This document shows positions 12,759 to 24,600 of a stretch of 64,000 bases of DNA, piece after piece. How positions within the stretch are numbered: the stretch's first letter is position 1; the number at the start of each line of letters is the position of its first letter. The position numbers were made by a program, and so were the translations under genes. The stretch is from Inonotus obliquus. Its lineage: Eukaryota > Basidiomycota > Agaricomycetes > Hymenochaetales > Hymenochaetaceae. The notes under the pieces were generated by a model. It was not told where the DNA came from. It ran no database searches and worked only from the letters and a program-made list of their open reading frames with translations. The stretch lies in contig JAJHTX010000005.1 of NCBI GenBank assembly GCA_032164295.1, positions 1,364,001-1,428,000 of the forward strand. Reading direction: 5' to 3'.

Positions 12759-15090
12759 TCACTTCTCCATCTCATCCAATACTCTCGCAGAATTCAGGAA
12801 AGTCGTTTTCTCGAGGTTGAAATCTTTACAGTCAGGGACAAAGAGTCAGAACAATAGACGGCTCATACGAGGCTACTCACCATCATCAATCACTGTGATA
12901 TTGTCCCTCAATAATTGTAGTATTTTCCTTTCGCTCGAAAACCTAGGCCAAGACGCTAGAAAGCCTCCGCATCAGATTGATCGGCTGGAAACAAAAGAAC
13001 TACACCAACTCACGACCAGGGTCCATGTCATTCACGAAATTGATATAATAGTTGAGCATCGTATTGGCGAAGTCTTCCTCGACTGGAGTAGGTATGGGAC
13101 CAAAGAGTAGGATGAGTTCCGATGCGTGTGAGACTGGAGCCAAAAAAATGTTAGTTACCTCTACTCGACTTCAAACGCGACTATACTCACCCCCGAATGT
13201 CGGGTTATTTCCAGGAATGAATTCACGGAAGTGATAGCCGTAAAGTGGCTGCAACGACGCTGCTTTATCGAAGAATAGTCTTCTGGCCGCAAGAAACATG
13301 TTGTCTCCATAAAATGCCGATGCTCTATCGAACAGAGAATCTCCGGTATTGAAAGGAGCGTTATTGGCCGGATCGTTGGCCGGATAAAACTCATTTATCT
13401 GGTCCAGAACGTCGCGCGTCAAAGTGCGGTTATCTAGAATCAAGTTTCCAATGAACTCGTCAAAGACCTGATCCTCAGATACCCCAGGATGGCTGAGATC
13501 TAATAGGGTCGTGCTGAAAGAAGTTCCCTCGTTCAGCTAACAGAAGTGATGCTGTTCAGCGACTATTCGAGAAGACTACCAACAACGGAAAAAGCACACA
13601 CATTCGTTCCAGCAAGGAATGGTACATGCCGAAAAGCCCCCAGAGCAATCTTTGCGGAGACTCTCGCTTCGGCAAAGCTCCCAGGCGGGCCGATAGTTGG
13701 CTCCCATAACTGGCCGTTCAGAGTCGAGCTAATCATATCGTTACTCACGCTCAGTAGTGTCTAATAAAAGAAATATATATTCATGTCAATTCTCCGAACA
13801 GACGTTGAGTATTAGCACATACTTCGAATGGTACGCGCTGCAAGCATGAGACTGATGCGGGACCAAGAGGGCAACCCGTTCTCTCGACAAGGCGCGCAAA
13901 TGGTTTTCCCGCATCGTCATACTGATACGCGAATGGCGCGCTCTTGCTACAGCCATGTCATGTAATCATCCTCAAAAGTAATTTGGATCGCTACTCACAA
14001 GGGACCTGTCGGAGAGTCTGCCATTGCAGCTCTAAACAATGGACGAGATGCAGGATAGATCAGATGCGCCTCAACGCCACCAGCGCCCGCGGACTGTGGA
14101 TCGTCAAAATCGATGCATGGATGAGCAGACGGAACACTCACTTGACCCCATATAGTGACCTGATGATGTGAGGACAATCAGATTGAGTTTTCTAATCTGG
14201 TCATTGCCCTTACCTTGCTTGGATCTCCACCAAAAGATGCTATGTTCTCCTGAACAAACTCGAGGGCGGCCCTTTGATCGTGAAGGCCGGCATTAAGGTC
14301 TTGTGGAGGGACAAAGTGACTTGCCAACTGAGAAAAGTAAGCAAGTTGACTGAGCAGTTGTTTGATCCAGACTCACAAAGCCGAATGTGTTTACACGATA
14401 GTTACTGCAGAATATTTCCGTACAGCTCAAGAATGGAAACAATCATATAGAGCACCTACAGAGAAACAAACATAATCGCTTTCCCGTTTTGAACGCTCTG
14501 GTTAATGATTCCTTGAATGTTATCAGTATTATGATCACAGGAGAGAAACGAAAATCGCTTACTGGTTGGGTCAGTCAGCGGAGCCGAAGCAGATCTGGAA
14601 TGGAACCATGAGCTACAAGTCAAGGGGTAGTGCATACATAATCACCCCGAAGTCCAGGCTCCTCCCTATTTCCCGGTCAAATCAATATCCCGCGGAAGAG
14701 AAGGTGTGAATTTACATAAATCCACACTAATACTGGTAATTTATCGGAAGGGGATGTACCCGTAGGGCGCCAAACGTTCAGAAATAAGCAGTCTTCACTC
14801 ATCGGGGCACCTAAATTTCCAGGGAGCTGGGGGCAAGCGTTTCCAAAGGCTGATGCATTCTGTATTCCGCCAGGGATTCTCGATATCCGTGCGGGTGCTT
14901 TGAACCTGAGACTCCCGACAGGAGGCTGAGCGAAAGGAATACCTAGCCACCTCTCTGTTCCACTACGAGTGAGGACTCCTTGGAATGATCCTGATGTCGT
15001 CTTGATTACCAAATCATCGCTAGCTGCTAATAACGCAGGCACAGCGAAGATCATGGACCATAGAGAAGAAACAAGATTATGCAGGAGCAT
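12759..15090 (-). CDS. Secreted type-B carboxylesterase/lipase
   Basis: Alpha/beta-hydrolase of the carboxylesterase type B family (cholinesterase/Candida-lipase-like), predicted to be secreted and to cleave carboxylic esters; the substrate is unknown. The start at 15090 is followed by a hydrophobic signal peptide ending near [10 protein letters not shown]. Family blocks occur in order: [34 protein letters not shown] (oxyanion region); [41 protein letters not shown] with the nucleophile serine in G-Q-S-A-G; LNEGTSF for the acidic residue; and [12 protein letters not shown] for the histidine. There are roughly nine short introns. One (14094-14141) falls exactly between Gln and Ser of the nucleophile elbow. 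The C-terminus reads [11 protein letters not shown], with the stop at 12759-12761. All three catalytic residues are present, so it is probably active. Some internal exon borders are uncertain. Confidence 0.82.
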
Positions 15091-16466
15091 TGCTTGAGGT
15101 ACTCGAGTTGGGGAGAGGTTTGATGCGCCGCTTTATGTTAAAGACAAATGCCCCGTCATGCGAATATTAATAGTCATGAAAGACGCAGAGGCAGGCTGAC
15201 ATCTATATTGAGCGTAGTTAGAGCGCGCAATAAGACTCTTCTATAGCATCAAAATTATTCCCGTAGAACGCTGTTTGTAAAAGAGAAGGCTAAATTTACT
15301 GATATGATATGCTCCGGAGCGTGTCCGGCATGTGTGAACGAGCTCAATCAAAGAGCAAGATACCATGTGAACCGGCAGCTGACTACCGGCCTCAAGTTGA
15401 GTAGCTGCATAAGTGACGGCATATTCGAAAACCCTACCGAGAAACGCACCAACGCGAGTTCTATAAGTAAATCGAAGATTGTCTATCTTCGCATAAATGT
15501 GTAATTTTGGCTGCGATGGTGGTACCAAATGGCAGAAAACAAATATTAATGAACACGAGGAAGAGTGGTTCATAATATACCCGAAGTGGGCGATGTTGTT
15601 ACGAATGCAGTTAACTTCTGACGACGGCCCGTTCACGGACCAAGCGGGAACGAAGGTATGTACTGGATCCAGAGCCACGATGCAAGACACCACATGACAA
15701 TGTGGCATCAGTGGATAACTGGTCATTTTCTAAGTGAGTTAGTACTAGCAGCCGTACTAGGTGCTCATGTACCCACTTGGTTAAGTATGCAAATGCTATT
15801 GCTTCACCACAGTCTTGAATTTCTGGCCTTGATAGCACAGTGAGGACGGATTTCCAGCGAAAGGTTCGCTGTCGTATTGGATCTACAGAAGGACAGTATC
15901 CAGTGCATCCTTTTACAAGCCGTCGCAGCATAGTGACAGACAAAATCGGCGAAGCGGGTGCGCCATTGGCAAGCACAAAGATTCGGGTTGGTGCAAAAAA
16001 TTAATGTCCATTCTCGATCGGAAATTCCCGATTCCGAAAACCACGTGCTGACAATGGACATGAACGTTCTGCCCACCGTCCATATATATCCCCGTCCACA
16101 GCTGTCCTTTATAAAGCTGATACTCACACGCCGACTATATGTATATGGTCGGTCAGCTGCCCTTGTGCTACTGTGGTGGATAAGACTAGGGAAATCCACG
16201 TCTGGTTCTTCTCATCTCGTGGGACTGGCTGTCCGATTCTTTGGACCAAACAAAGTTCATTATCCTTTGCTCACCGAGCTTGTTGGTCTGCCTTCATATT
16301 ACCTCACGGCGAAATGGAACTGTATATACTCCCACATCTCGTCATATCTCGGCATACCCAAGGCTCGACCCGCAGTCTTATCGCGGGTCGAACTCAGACC
16401 TCCCGTCTGAGCTCTGCATAAGAATGCAAGGACCGAGTTCGACTCCCCTGCTTCATCAGTTCCCAC
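15091..16466. other. Intergenic region between the esterase and the first 2OG oxygenase
   Basis: About 1.4 kb between divergently transcribed genes. Several overlapping small frames occur on both strands (15241-15726, 15611-15976 and 15804-16199 minus; 15958-16410 plus). None has splice support or a recognisable domain. It should hold two promoters. A TATATATA-like string lies near 16320-16330, about 140 bp before the oxygenase start. Confidence 0.45.
16241..16257 (+). promoter_or_regulatory. Diverged copy of the oxygenase upstream motif
   Basis: TTGGACCAAACAAAGTT lies 210 bp before the first oxygenase start. It keeps both halves (TTGGA and AAAGTT) of the 12-bp motif shared by three paralogues, but with extra bases between them. 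This may be a decayed or spaced variant, or chance. Confidence 0.25.
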
Positions 16467-17702
16467 ATGCCCGGATTAACTCTCCCTTCGTTCCCTGAGG
16501 ACATTCAGACCCACCCACTTCTGGTGGTCGATTTTGAACTCGTAAAGAATGGAGATCCCTCAGAGATCGATAAACTGTGGAAAGCCGCGACAGAACTAGG
16601 CTTTTGGTAGTGAGTACCGCGCTCCGCTTTGTCCTTAGCCGATTTCTGAGCATATCATAGCTTGAGAAATCATGATGCAGATGAAGAAGTTGAAGGCATG
16701 TTCGAGATGGGGTCAGAGACCATGGACCTCCCGTTGGAGGAGAAGATGAAATATGAGTACGGGGAAGGTATAATGACATGCGGGTAAGGGACCACTATCG
16801 GCGATGTCTCATCGGAACTCTGAATCTGTTCAAGGTACAAGGCAATAGGTACTTACTCGACCAACGAGTACGGCAATGCCGACAACGTCGAGTTTATCAA
16901 CATTTCTAAAGAAGACGCTCTTGCGTTTCCGAGAGTCGTCCAGCGTACCTATCCCTCGACGGTTGTCGCGCGCATGGAATCGACTATCACTCCATTCGTG
17001 TGCAAGGCACTTACAGTCGTTGATACCTTCTATTCCGTTTTCGAGCAGAAACTTGACCTCCCCGCTGGTACGCTTCGGAAGCTCCATTCGCACACGGACA
17101 TCAGTGGATCTGAGGCTCGTTGCATTAAGAGTCCGCCAAAATACATGAACACCGGTGGAACTATCGAAAAGGAAAAGGTTTCTCTTGGTGCTCACACGGA
17201 TGTCGGATCGATCTCTTTCCTCCACAATCGGCTCGGAGGTTTGCAGGTGCTTCCTGTGACTAGTCCGGATTGGCAATATGTTCGTCCAATTCCTGGTTAT
17301 GCCATTTGCAATATCGGTGATGCACTTTCCTTGTTCTCTGGTGGCATTCTGCGGTCGAATATGCATCGAGTCGTGCCACCTCCCGGAGCTCAAGGCGCGT
17401 ACGCTCGGTGGTCTGTGGTGTTCTTTTCGCGCCCAGGACATGAAGTTACTTTGCGTGCGTTGGAGGAAAGCCCTGCGGTGAAGGAGGCGTTAGCTCGCAT
17501 GAGTCCTGAGGAACGCGGGAGGTATCAGCCTAACGTAACGCAGGGTGAATGGTATGTAAGGAGAGTCGTCAAGCAAAGAACCAGCAAAGTCAAGGTAGGT
17601 CAATATGGGACGTCTGAGAACTCTGGCTAAAGGTATCTATTGCAGAAACCTGAAGACTGGTACGCGAGCCGAGGAATGGAACACAGGCCGAAGATAATTT
17701 AA
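16467..17702 (+). CDS. 2-oxoglutarate/Fe(II)-dependent oxygenase, paralogue 1
   Basis: Isopenicillin-N-synthase-like dioxygenase of 360 aa in four exons (16467-16609, 16661-16783, 16835-17594, 17646-17702). The N-terminal DIOX_N-type part contains ATELGFWYLRNH and ends in VEFINISKEDA. The C-terminal double-stranded beta-helix has the iron ligands in LGAHTDVGSISFLHNRLGG (H and D) and SNMHRVVPPPG (second H). The 2-oxoglutarate-binding Arg and Ser are in ARWSVVFFSRP. The tail ends in YASRGMEHRPKII. The start MPGLTLPSFP is shared by all five paralogues. It is predicted to be an active cytosolic oxygenase hydroxylating or desaturating an unknown small molecule. Paralogue 2 follows in tandem 750 bp downstream. 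In this copy the His-x-Asp site is followed by Val-Gly-Ser-Ile where most paralogues have Phe-Gly-Ser-Leu. Confidence 0.9.
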
Positions 17703-18451
17703 TCTCTGCCTACCAGTTCAAGCTAGAAACGAGCTTGCCAGAATGAACTGTCCCGCCTATATGTCTCTTCCTGTTGTTTTACAAGAACCTGAAGAAAGAG
17801 AATATCTCGTGCGATTATCCACAATGGAGCAGAGTGACGTCGAAGATGTGGCCATGGGTGCTTATGCGTTTGACTGATTCATGGATATGGCTCCTGTGAT
17901 TCTTTGCGCACTTCCTTCCGTCTTTTCGCACGCCTCATACTTACTGCGCGGATATACACATATTGCTGGAGGGAGGTAGCTCTTATCTGCAAGTCAGAGT
18001 TATTTCAGGCGGAGCTAAACGGACTCGATCGGAGAAGCATATCTGAGTGAATTAGGGCGTAACTTTGCTCAGGAAGAACGCCTGCTTAACGCCGAGAAAC
18101 GCCAAATATAGTGCTACTCGAATGATGACGTTCCCGCGATGGTACTTCGTTGAATGTCTGGTTCGGTCCAATACCTTTTGAACTACCTCTCCCTTTGGAT
18201 AAAGTTGTTCCTCTTTGGCTCTGCGAGTCCCATGGCTCCTTCCCTTCTCCAATTCATCAACAAACGGCGATCGGTATCTCACACACCTTTGTGAATGGGG
18301 GACCACATGAACGACGGCTACCTTCACGAGGCGACTTAGATAGCACTCGCGGAGTAAAGTCTATGCATGATCGTATAAGGACCAAGTCATTGGGCTTGGA
18401 TAAAGGAAAAGCCAGTGGTACTTGGGTTTATCAGTCAACCTCCCTGCTACA
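17703..18451. other. Gap between 2OG paralogues 1 and 2
   Basis: About 750 bp. It holds the 3' end of paralogue 1 and the promoter of paralogue 2, including the shared TTGGATAAAGTT motif and a TATAAGG at about 18375. No coding remnant was found. Confidence 0.5.
18195..18206 (+). promoter_or_regulatory. Shared upstream motif of 2OG paralogue 2
   Basis: TTGGATAAAGTT, ending 246 bp before the start codon at 18452. Exactly the same 12 bases occur upstream of paralogues 3 and 5, in the same orientation relative to the gene and at nearly the same distance. A pyrimidine run (CTCTCCC) precedes it. Proposed as a transcription-factor binding site; the factor is unknown. Confidence 0.55.
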
Positions 18452-19696
18452 ATGCCCGGTCTAACGCTTCCCCCATTCCCCGACAATATCCCAACTCACC
18501 CGCTCTTGATCATCGACTATGAGCTCCTCAGGGAAGGAGACTCCGAAGAAGTTGATAGGCTCTGGAAAGCTGCAACAGAACTGGGTTTCTGGTAGTATGT
18601 ATAATGTTCAATCTTATCTGCTAGTACGTTCCGACTGCCATGACAGCTTGAAAAATCATGGGGCCGACAAGGAAGTCGAAGGCATGTTCGACATGGGTGC
18701 CGAGACGATGGAGCTGCCTCTGGAGGAGAGGATCAAATATGAACAGGGCGACGAAGGAAAGTCCTTTGGGTAAGATGCCTTCACCTTTGGGCAGATCGAT
18801 AGTTCTGACCTCTTGAAAAAAAGATACAAGGCTCTCGGATCGACTGCGACAAACGAGTACGGAAGCCCAGACAACGTCGAGTTCATCAATATTTCCAGAG
18901 AAGATGCTCTCGCATACCCGAAAGTGGTTCACCGCACTTATCCGTCAACTGTGAACGCTCGTATGGAGCCAACCATCACCCCTTTCGTTCGCAAATCCCT
19001 TGCGATCGTTGATGCCATATATTCGGCTTTCGAGAAGAAGCTTGAGCTACCGCCTGGTACGCTTGGTAAGCTCCATTCACTCGACGAGCATAGCGGTTCC
19101 GAGGCCCGTTGCATCAAAAGTCCGGCCAGGTATACCAACACAGGTGGTCCGATAGACAAGGACAAGGTAGCATTGGGCGCGCATACGGACTTCGGCTCCC
19201 TTTCATTCTTGCACAACAGACTAGGTGGTCTGCAAGTGCTTCCTCCTAACAGCCCAGATTGGCAATATGTTCGGCCGATCCCTGGACATGCTATTTGTAA
19301 CATAGGCGATGCTCTGTCACTGTTCTCTGGTGGAGTTCTTCGTTCCAACATGCACCGGATCGTACCACCTCCTGGTGCCCAGGCTGCATATACGCGTTGG
19401 TCAGTTGTATTCTTCTCGCGTCCAGGAGGCAATGTTCGTCTCCGTACATTGGAGGAGAGTCCAGTAGTGAAAGAAGCGTTGTCGAATATGAGCCCTGAGG
19501 ACCGAGCGAGATATGATCCGAATGTGACTCAGGGCGAGTGGTACGCCAGAAGGATGAAATATATCAGACTCAAGAATAGAACGGTAAGCATCACGAAGAA
19601 ACCCCATCCTTGATCTTATAGTCATCCTGTTTGCTTCAGGGACCGGAGACCTATCGTGCGAGCAGGGGAATGGAGCATAAACCACATGTCATTTAA
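18452..19696 (+). CDS. 2-oxoglutarate/Fe(II)-dependent oxygenase, paralogue 2
   Basis: Second tandem member of the family, about 360 aa, with the same four-exon plan as paralogue 1. It starts with MPGLTLPPFPDNIPTHPLLI. Exon 1 ends at 18594 inside FW-Y, and exon 2 begins LKNHGADKEVEGMFDMG. The large third exon carries GAHTDFGSLSFLHNRLGG, SNMHRIVPPPG and TRWSVVFFSRPGG, so the iron triad and the 2-oxoglutarate site are complete. The last exon reads GPETYRASRGMEHKPHVI. It has the TTGGATAAAGTT promoter motif, and a TATAAGG sequence about 75 bp before the start may serve as a TATA box. Predicted substrate class is small molecules; the exact reaction cannot be told. Confidence 0.9.
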
Positions 19697-20850
19697 TTCC
19701 GTTCAGAGTAGCCGTCGATGTTGGAAGCAAAGCATCATTGAAAATGGATTGCTATACTCTATGTATTGGATTTCACAACTTGTCCGTGTTGTAAATCAGT
19801 ATGAAAGTTTCGCGTTATTTCGAGACGAGAATCGGAGACCGTACTACACTAGAACATGTGCGCGCTTGAAAAGATCCAAACGATGGGTTGACGTAAGTCA
19901 TAGAGACGGAGCAAACATTCTGGCGTCGACCAGCTACTTATTGCTCTTTGATGGATGTAAGTACGTAGAGGAACGGAATTCATCGATGATGAGTACTAGT
20001 CGCTGCTTGCGTTTCTTTTTTTGTTTGTCTGAATGGTGACTATCGACGCGCGTCCCCATGTTTTTTCGTTCGGAGCTTACATATTCTCCATATTTGGTCA
20101 AAAACGGTGATCTGTATTTACCGGTTTTTTCTTTTCCACCTACGTCCCACCCAAGATCCATAGTCAGTCGTCCTGCACAAAACAAGCCCCTATGCAGGAC
20201 TTATCATCAACTTAGATGTGAAAACTAACTATCACATGAAGTATTGACTGCATATAGTAAGTATATTCTCCTACATTCTTTATTATCCAACATGCTAGAC
20301 ATAAAGGCAAGGTCTTCGGCTAAGCTATTGATTTATTATTGCTGTCAATAACTTATGGTATGCTAGCTGAAATGGATGTTATCCTGCACGATTCTCCAGT
20401 CTGGATCTCCAGAGCTTTCTCAGCTAATGTTTTATGTAGATGATGTCCCTATATGCATATATGTAAGTCGGACTATAGCAGGTATTTTCATGGAGATACA
20501 AGACTTGTTTTCTTATATTAAATATCATTAAGCATACATGTATACTCGTAAAACACATGAGGTCAGAAACTCCAATTTGTTTTGTGATATTATGGTGTAC
20601 ATGACTCCGAGCTGCCTTGCAATTCAATATCACGTGACCCAGTATCAACTTTTCGATTTGGCCGTTGAAACATAAAGTACTCATCAATTTTTTGAAAGAT
20701 TTCAAGACTAAATGCAAGAAATGCATTAATTAATGCCTAGCTTCATCTTCTTTAAAAGTTTATATGATGAAATTGCTTCGTTTCTTAGATATGGTCAAGA
20801 AATTGTTCCTGCATCTGCTTGATCACGTGATTGCATTTTCCTTTATCCGT
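19697..20850. other. AT-rich intergenic region left of the inverted-repeat element
   Basis: About 1.15 kb downstream of paralogue 2, increasingly AT-rich. No gene is supported; a minus-strand open frame at 20424-20726 lacks family features. The stretch 20688-20795 resembles 21246-21357 on the far side of the inverted-repeat element and is listed separately. Confidence 0.45.
20688..20795. repeat. Left member of a diverged direct repeat flanking the inverted-repeat element
   Basis: Read by eye, this stretch aligns in direct orientation with 21246-21357: TTGAAAGATTT versus TTCAAGGATTT, GAAATTGCTTCG versus GAAATTGCTTGG, and TTAGATATG versus TGAGATATG. On the minus strand it would encode LRNEAISSYKLLKKMK, versus LRIQAISTKFFLNKMK on the other side, but this copy has stops. 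It is probably a relic of an older duplicated sequence. Confidence 0.4.
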
Positions 20851-21206
20851 CACGGCGGGCAAAATAGGATATCAGCGGGGATTAAATTTAAAGAATTTTT
20901 CTCGCAATTATTTTAAATATCAGTAAGCATATCGACCTCGCCGATATTATTTATATGAACCACGTGCTCATATTTTAGATATCGATAAGGATATCGATCG
21001 GGCTGATATTTTAAATTCCCTTCTGTTCTTATGCATATCTTCCTGGAAGATATTCTAAACATCTACTTTAAATATCGGTAAGTATATCAATCCCGCCGGT
21101 ATTATAAATATAAATTACGTGCTGATATGCTTGCCGATATTTAAAATTTCGGCAAAAAAATAATTTATAATACCGCACCCACTGATATTCTATTTTGCCC
21201 GCCGTG
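20851..21206. mobile_element. 356-bp AT-rich inverted-repeat element (MITE-like)
   Basis: The ends are a 25-bp terminal inverted repeat with one mismatch: 20851-20875 begins CACGGCGGGCAAAATAG, and 21182-21206 is its complement. A CGT triplet lies just outside each end (20848-20850 and 21207-21209) and may be a target duplication. Inside there are two copies of a unit starting TTTAAATATC[A/G]GTAAG (20912 and 21067), each followed by ATATC and CGCC blocks and ACGTGCT, plus many short TATC/GATA palindromes. No open frame of note. It is best read as a non-autonomous DNA transposon whose family I do not recognise. Confidence 0.65.
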
Positions 21207-21245
21207 CGTCGAGATTCAATGCACTATTTCAATGTTCAGAACTCA

Positions 21246-21357
21246 ATGAATTTTTCAAGGATTTGTGACTCAGTGCACAAACCATATTTTTTCATGTCTG
21301 CCTTCATTTTGTTCAAAAAAAATTTTGTAGAAATTGCTTGGATCCTGAGATATGATG
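21246..21357. repeat. Right member of the diverged direct repeat
   Basis: Partner of 20688-20795. On the minus strand it lies inside an open frame (21236-21433) containing LRIQAISTKFFLNKMKADMK. The corresponding frame on the left is interrupted by stops. Confidence 0.4.
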
Positions 21358-21675
21358 TATAACCACCCAATATCTCATTGATTTTTTGAACAAATTTCGA
21401 ATTGTTTTTGATATTTATGCTCCCCAGCACCATAGAAATGGTAATTAATACTTTATAAGGCTTTGTTTGTGCTATGGAACAGGAAGTGTGAAGGCGAAAA
21501 TGTCTTCAAAAAACCGGTAAATCGCTTAATCTAAGCGATCGTCGGCATGCCTCGGCATGCCCGTGGGAAATCGACGTTTTGCAACAGGGGATTGCCAGTC
21601 ACCAGGGCTCAAGTCTTCACTTGCATGTTTTCCTCCTTCTCAAAAAATAACGAACCGACAATGCTATGAGTCGAA

Positions 21676-24600
21676 ATGAGGCCGTTCCATGAACCAATCT
21701 CCCTTGTTGGTGGCATTAAGGAGAAGATCGAGTCGCTAGCCGTCCACGGTACGCAACGTTTCCTTCTCTGAACTTGTACACCGACGGACATTGCGAGCTC
21801 ATCATGTTACAGGAGACAGATTGTTCCTAGGAACTGCTTTGGGGAACTTACTGGTCTATAATGTCGATCAAAATGAAGACGGGGGATTCAAAGCTAGCCA
21901 TGTCACGACGAAGAGTTTAGGCAAGCGACCAATAGAACAGGTTGGCTACATCAAGGACGTAAACTCTGTCGTCGTGCTCTCAGGTCTGAAAACTCCACTA
22001 ATCGAACGTAGTGGAACTATCTGATATCGAAACCAGACTCCGTTGTGACGTTGTACCCATTCCCGGACCTTGTTCCTCCAACGCCACTCCCTCAGTCACG
22101 AAAGGCCTTCTCGTTTGCTATTTCGTCATTTGTTGAAAGTGTATCGACTGATGGAAAAGTGCAATCATTTGCCGATGTGGGCACTGTAAGCGCGGCGGGA
22201 GTACCTACTCTAGTGACATACTTGGTCGTTGGCGCGCAAAGGAAGATGGTGGTGTACTCGTGGAAGGATGGAGAGGCACAGGAAGTTAAGGTAAGTAGTA
22301 CTCTGTCTCAACCACCTGAGGGACTAAGGACTTTAATGGCAGGAAGCACCACTACCTCATTCTGCCAGAGCTATCGCATTCATTAAGCCCAATGTACTAT
22401 GTCTGGCATATTCTGCTACGGAGCACGTCTTATTCTACCTTGAAACGATGACTGGGGCAGAACTGACTACTCCTGTGAACGTTCCGTCGTCGACAAGCAC
22501 CGGTGCTTACGGCATCGGTGCTCTCTCTGGGCTCGGTGGCTACATGTCTCTAGGCCTCGCGGCCAAGGCGAAACCTTTAGCTGTTACCGTTGGGGATGAA
22601 GTCCTGATACCAAGAGATGGTCTGTCACGCATTACTTTGACCCTCTCAGTACGTTAACAGTTCGCTCAGGCGTCGGTTTATTCTTTGGCCCGGATGGGAA
22701 AGCATCACAGAATAGCTTGGTCTGGGGTGCTCTCCCAGAGGACGTCGGTAAGAACTGTAAGACCATAAAAGATACATTATCTAAAAATATTGTCAGTCTA
22801 TGCGAAACCTTACGTTCTATCAGTACAGCCTGCAGGTAGCATTTCGGCCACAGCTCTTGATGCATCCGTAACGGCACCGACAGGTCCTACGGGATTCGTA
22901 CAGTCCCCGGTACTTCAAATCCAATCAGGAATAACTCATGAGCACGTACAATACATGATTCTGCCGAGCACCGCCCCGTCTCTGTCGTCGCTGCGATTGT
23001 TGACTCCCTCACCTACGGCAAAAGCGCCAGTTTACGCCATGTCGACACCCGTAGATCGGACTGCGGCGTCAACAGAGGGGAGCACAGTTTGGTTTTTTCG
23101 GATGAAAGGATGGGGCGATCAACTGGATGAGCTCATTGTAGAAGAGAAGTATACAGATGCCCTTGCACTACTTGACAACATTGAAGAAGCTACGTTACCC
23201 GATAAGGTCAGATTCTTGTTGCGTATTGCCAGATGATTGTGCTCATTATTGGACCGTAGGCTTCACGACGGGCGAAAATACGTGCATTGAACGCAGTCTC
23301 CCAGTTCAGAAAGGGGGAATTTGACGTTGCATTGAACACGTTCATCGAACTCGACATTAATCCCGCAAAGGTTGTCGCTCTCTACCCGGAGGTCATCTCA
23401 GGACGATTACATGTTCCTTCCGATCGCTGGATACCACTCTTCGGAGGTCCGGAGCCCAAGCCAAAAGGTACCCCTGAAAACGAGCAAAAAGTACCCGAAG
23501 CTGGATCATCACCGACGGCGCGCACTCCATCACCAGCGGGCTCTATGCGATCTGTGCGTGCCAGGCGAAGGGGGACGCTTGATACGAGAATATCTGCAAC
23601 GGGCGGTGGAGTGGACAAGGAGGAGGACAGAGTTTCTCTTCGGGGTCGAACGAAGGATAAATCCAAGACTGCTGGTGAGACGTTTGGTTAGCACGACGCT
23701 CATGCCATCTGGATTCACCTGCATTTCAGATACATTTCCTCGTTCTGTAGAAGCCCTGCTACGCTACTTGCCAGATAGGCGTCCTCGGATAGGTCATGCA
23801 TTAGCCGCTATGCATATCACACCTGCACAATCACACCAATATCCTTTTCTATCCGAAACATCTGTCGAGGACTTACTCGCACTCCCGAGTGTGCCTTTAA
23901 TCTCATTGACGCCAGAACAGCTTATCCGTTTCGCTCAAATTGTGGACACTGCCCTTTTCAAGGCTTATCTAGTTGTGCGACCGGGGCTAATCGGGCCGTT
24001 GTGTAGTCTGGATAATTGGTGCGAGGTGACAGAGGTGGAGAATGTATTAATGGAGCGCGAGGTCAGTACCTACCGCATCAGACAGCTTTCAGAAATAGCT
24101 GATGTGCTGGTTTGCAGAAATACACCGAACTGATTTCCTTATATAGAGGGAAGAAGATGCATGAAAAGGCCTTGAATCTTATGAGGCGGTCGGTCACTTC
24201 CTTCTTCATCATCTCCATTGAGGTGCTGATGAACATTCCTTGAAACAGCCTAAGTGAAAAAGAAATGGATACTGAAGACAAGATTCGGCCCACTGTTTCT
24301 TATGTTCAAAATCTCGGTCCCGAATATCTCGATCAGATATTCGAAGCCACCCGTTGGATACACCAGTACAAACCAGATGCGGTATATGATGTAAGCTTGG
24401 AATGGTTTCTTTGGCGATACCTGGTCTATAATTAACGTCCGAATTTAAGATATTTACTGCTGAAATTGTGGAACTACCGCGATCCAAGGTTGCAGATTTC
24501 CTCGAAGAAGAGCTCGATCCTGGTTTGTGCGCAAGGTATCTCGAGTACTTAATCGAAGAGCGTGAAGAAATCTCGACGTTGTTCCACGACCGCTCAGCGG

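Noticed and set aside
15241..16410. Overlapping frames of 120-160 codons on both strands
   Set aside because: No recognisable domain, no consistent splice signals, and mutually overlapping; treated as intergenic.
16425..16470. A tRNA-like GTTCGACTCC string
   Set aside because: No matching acceptor, D or anticodon arms around it.
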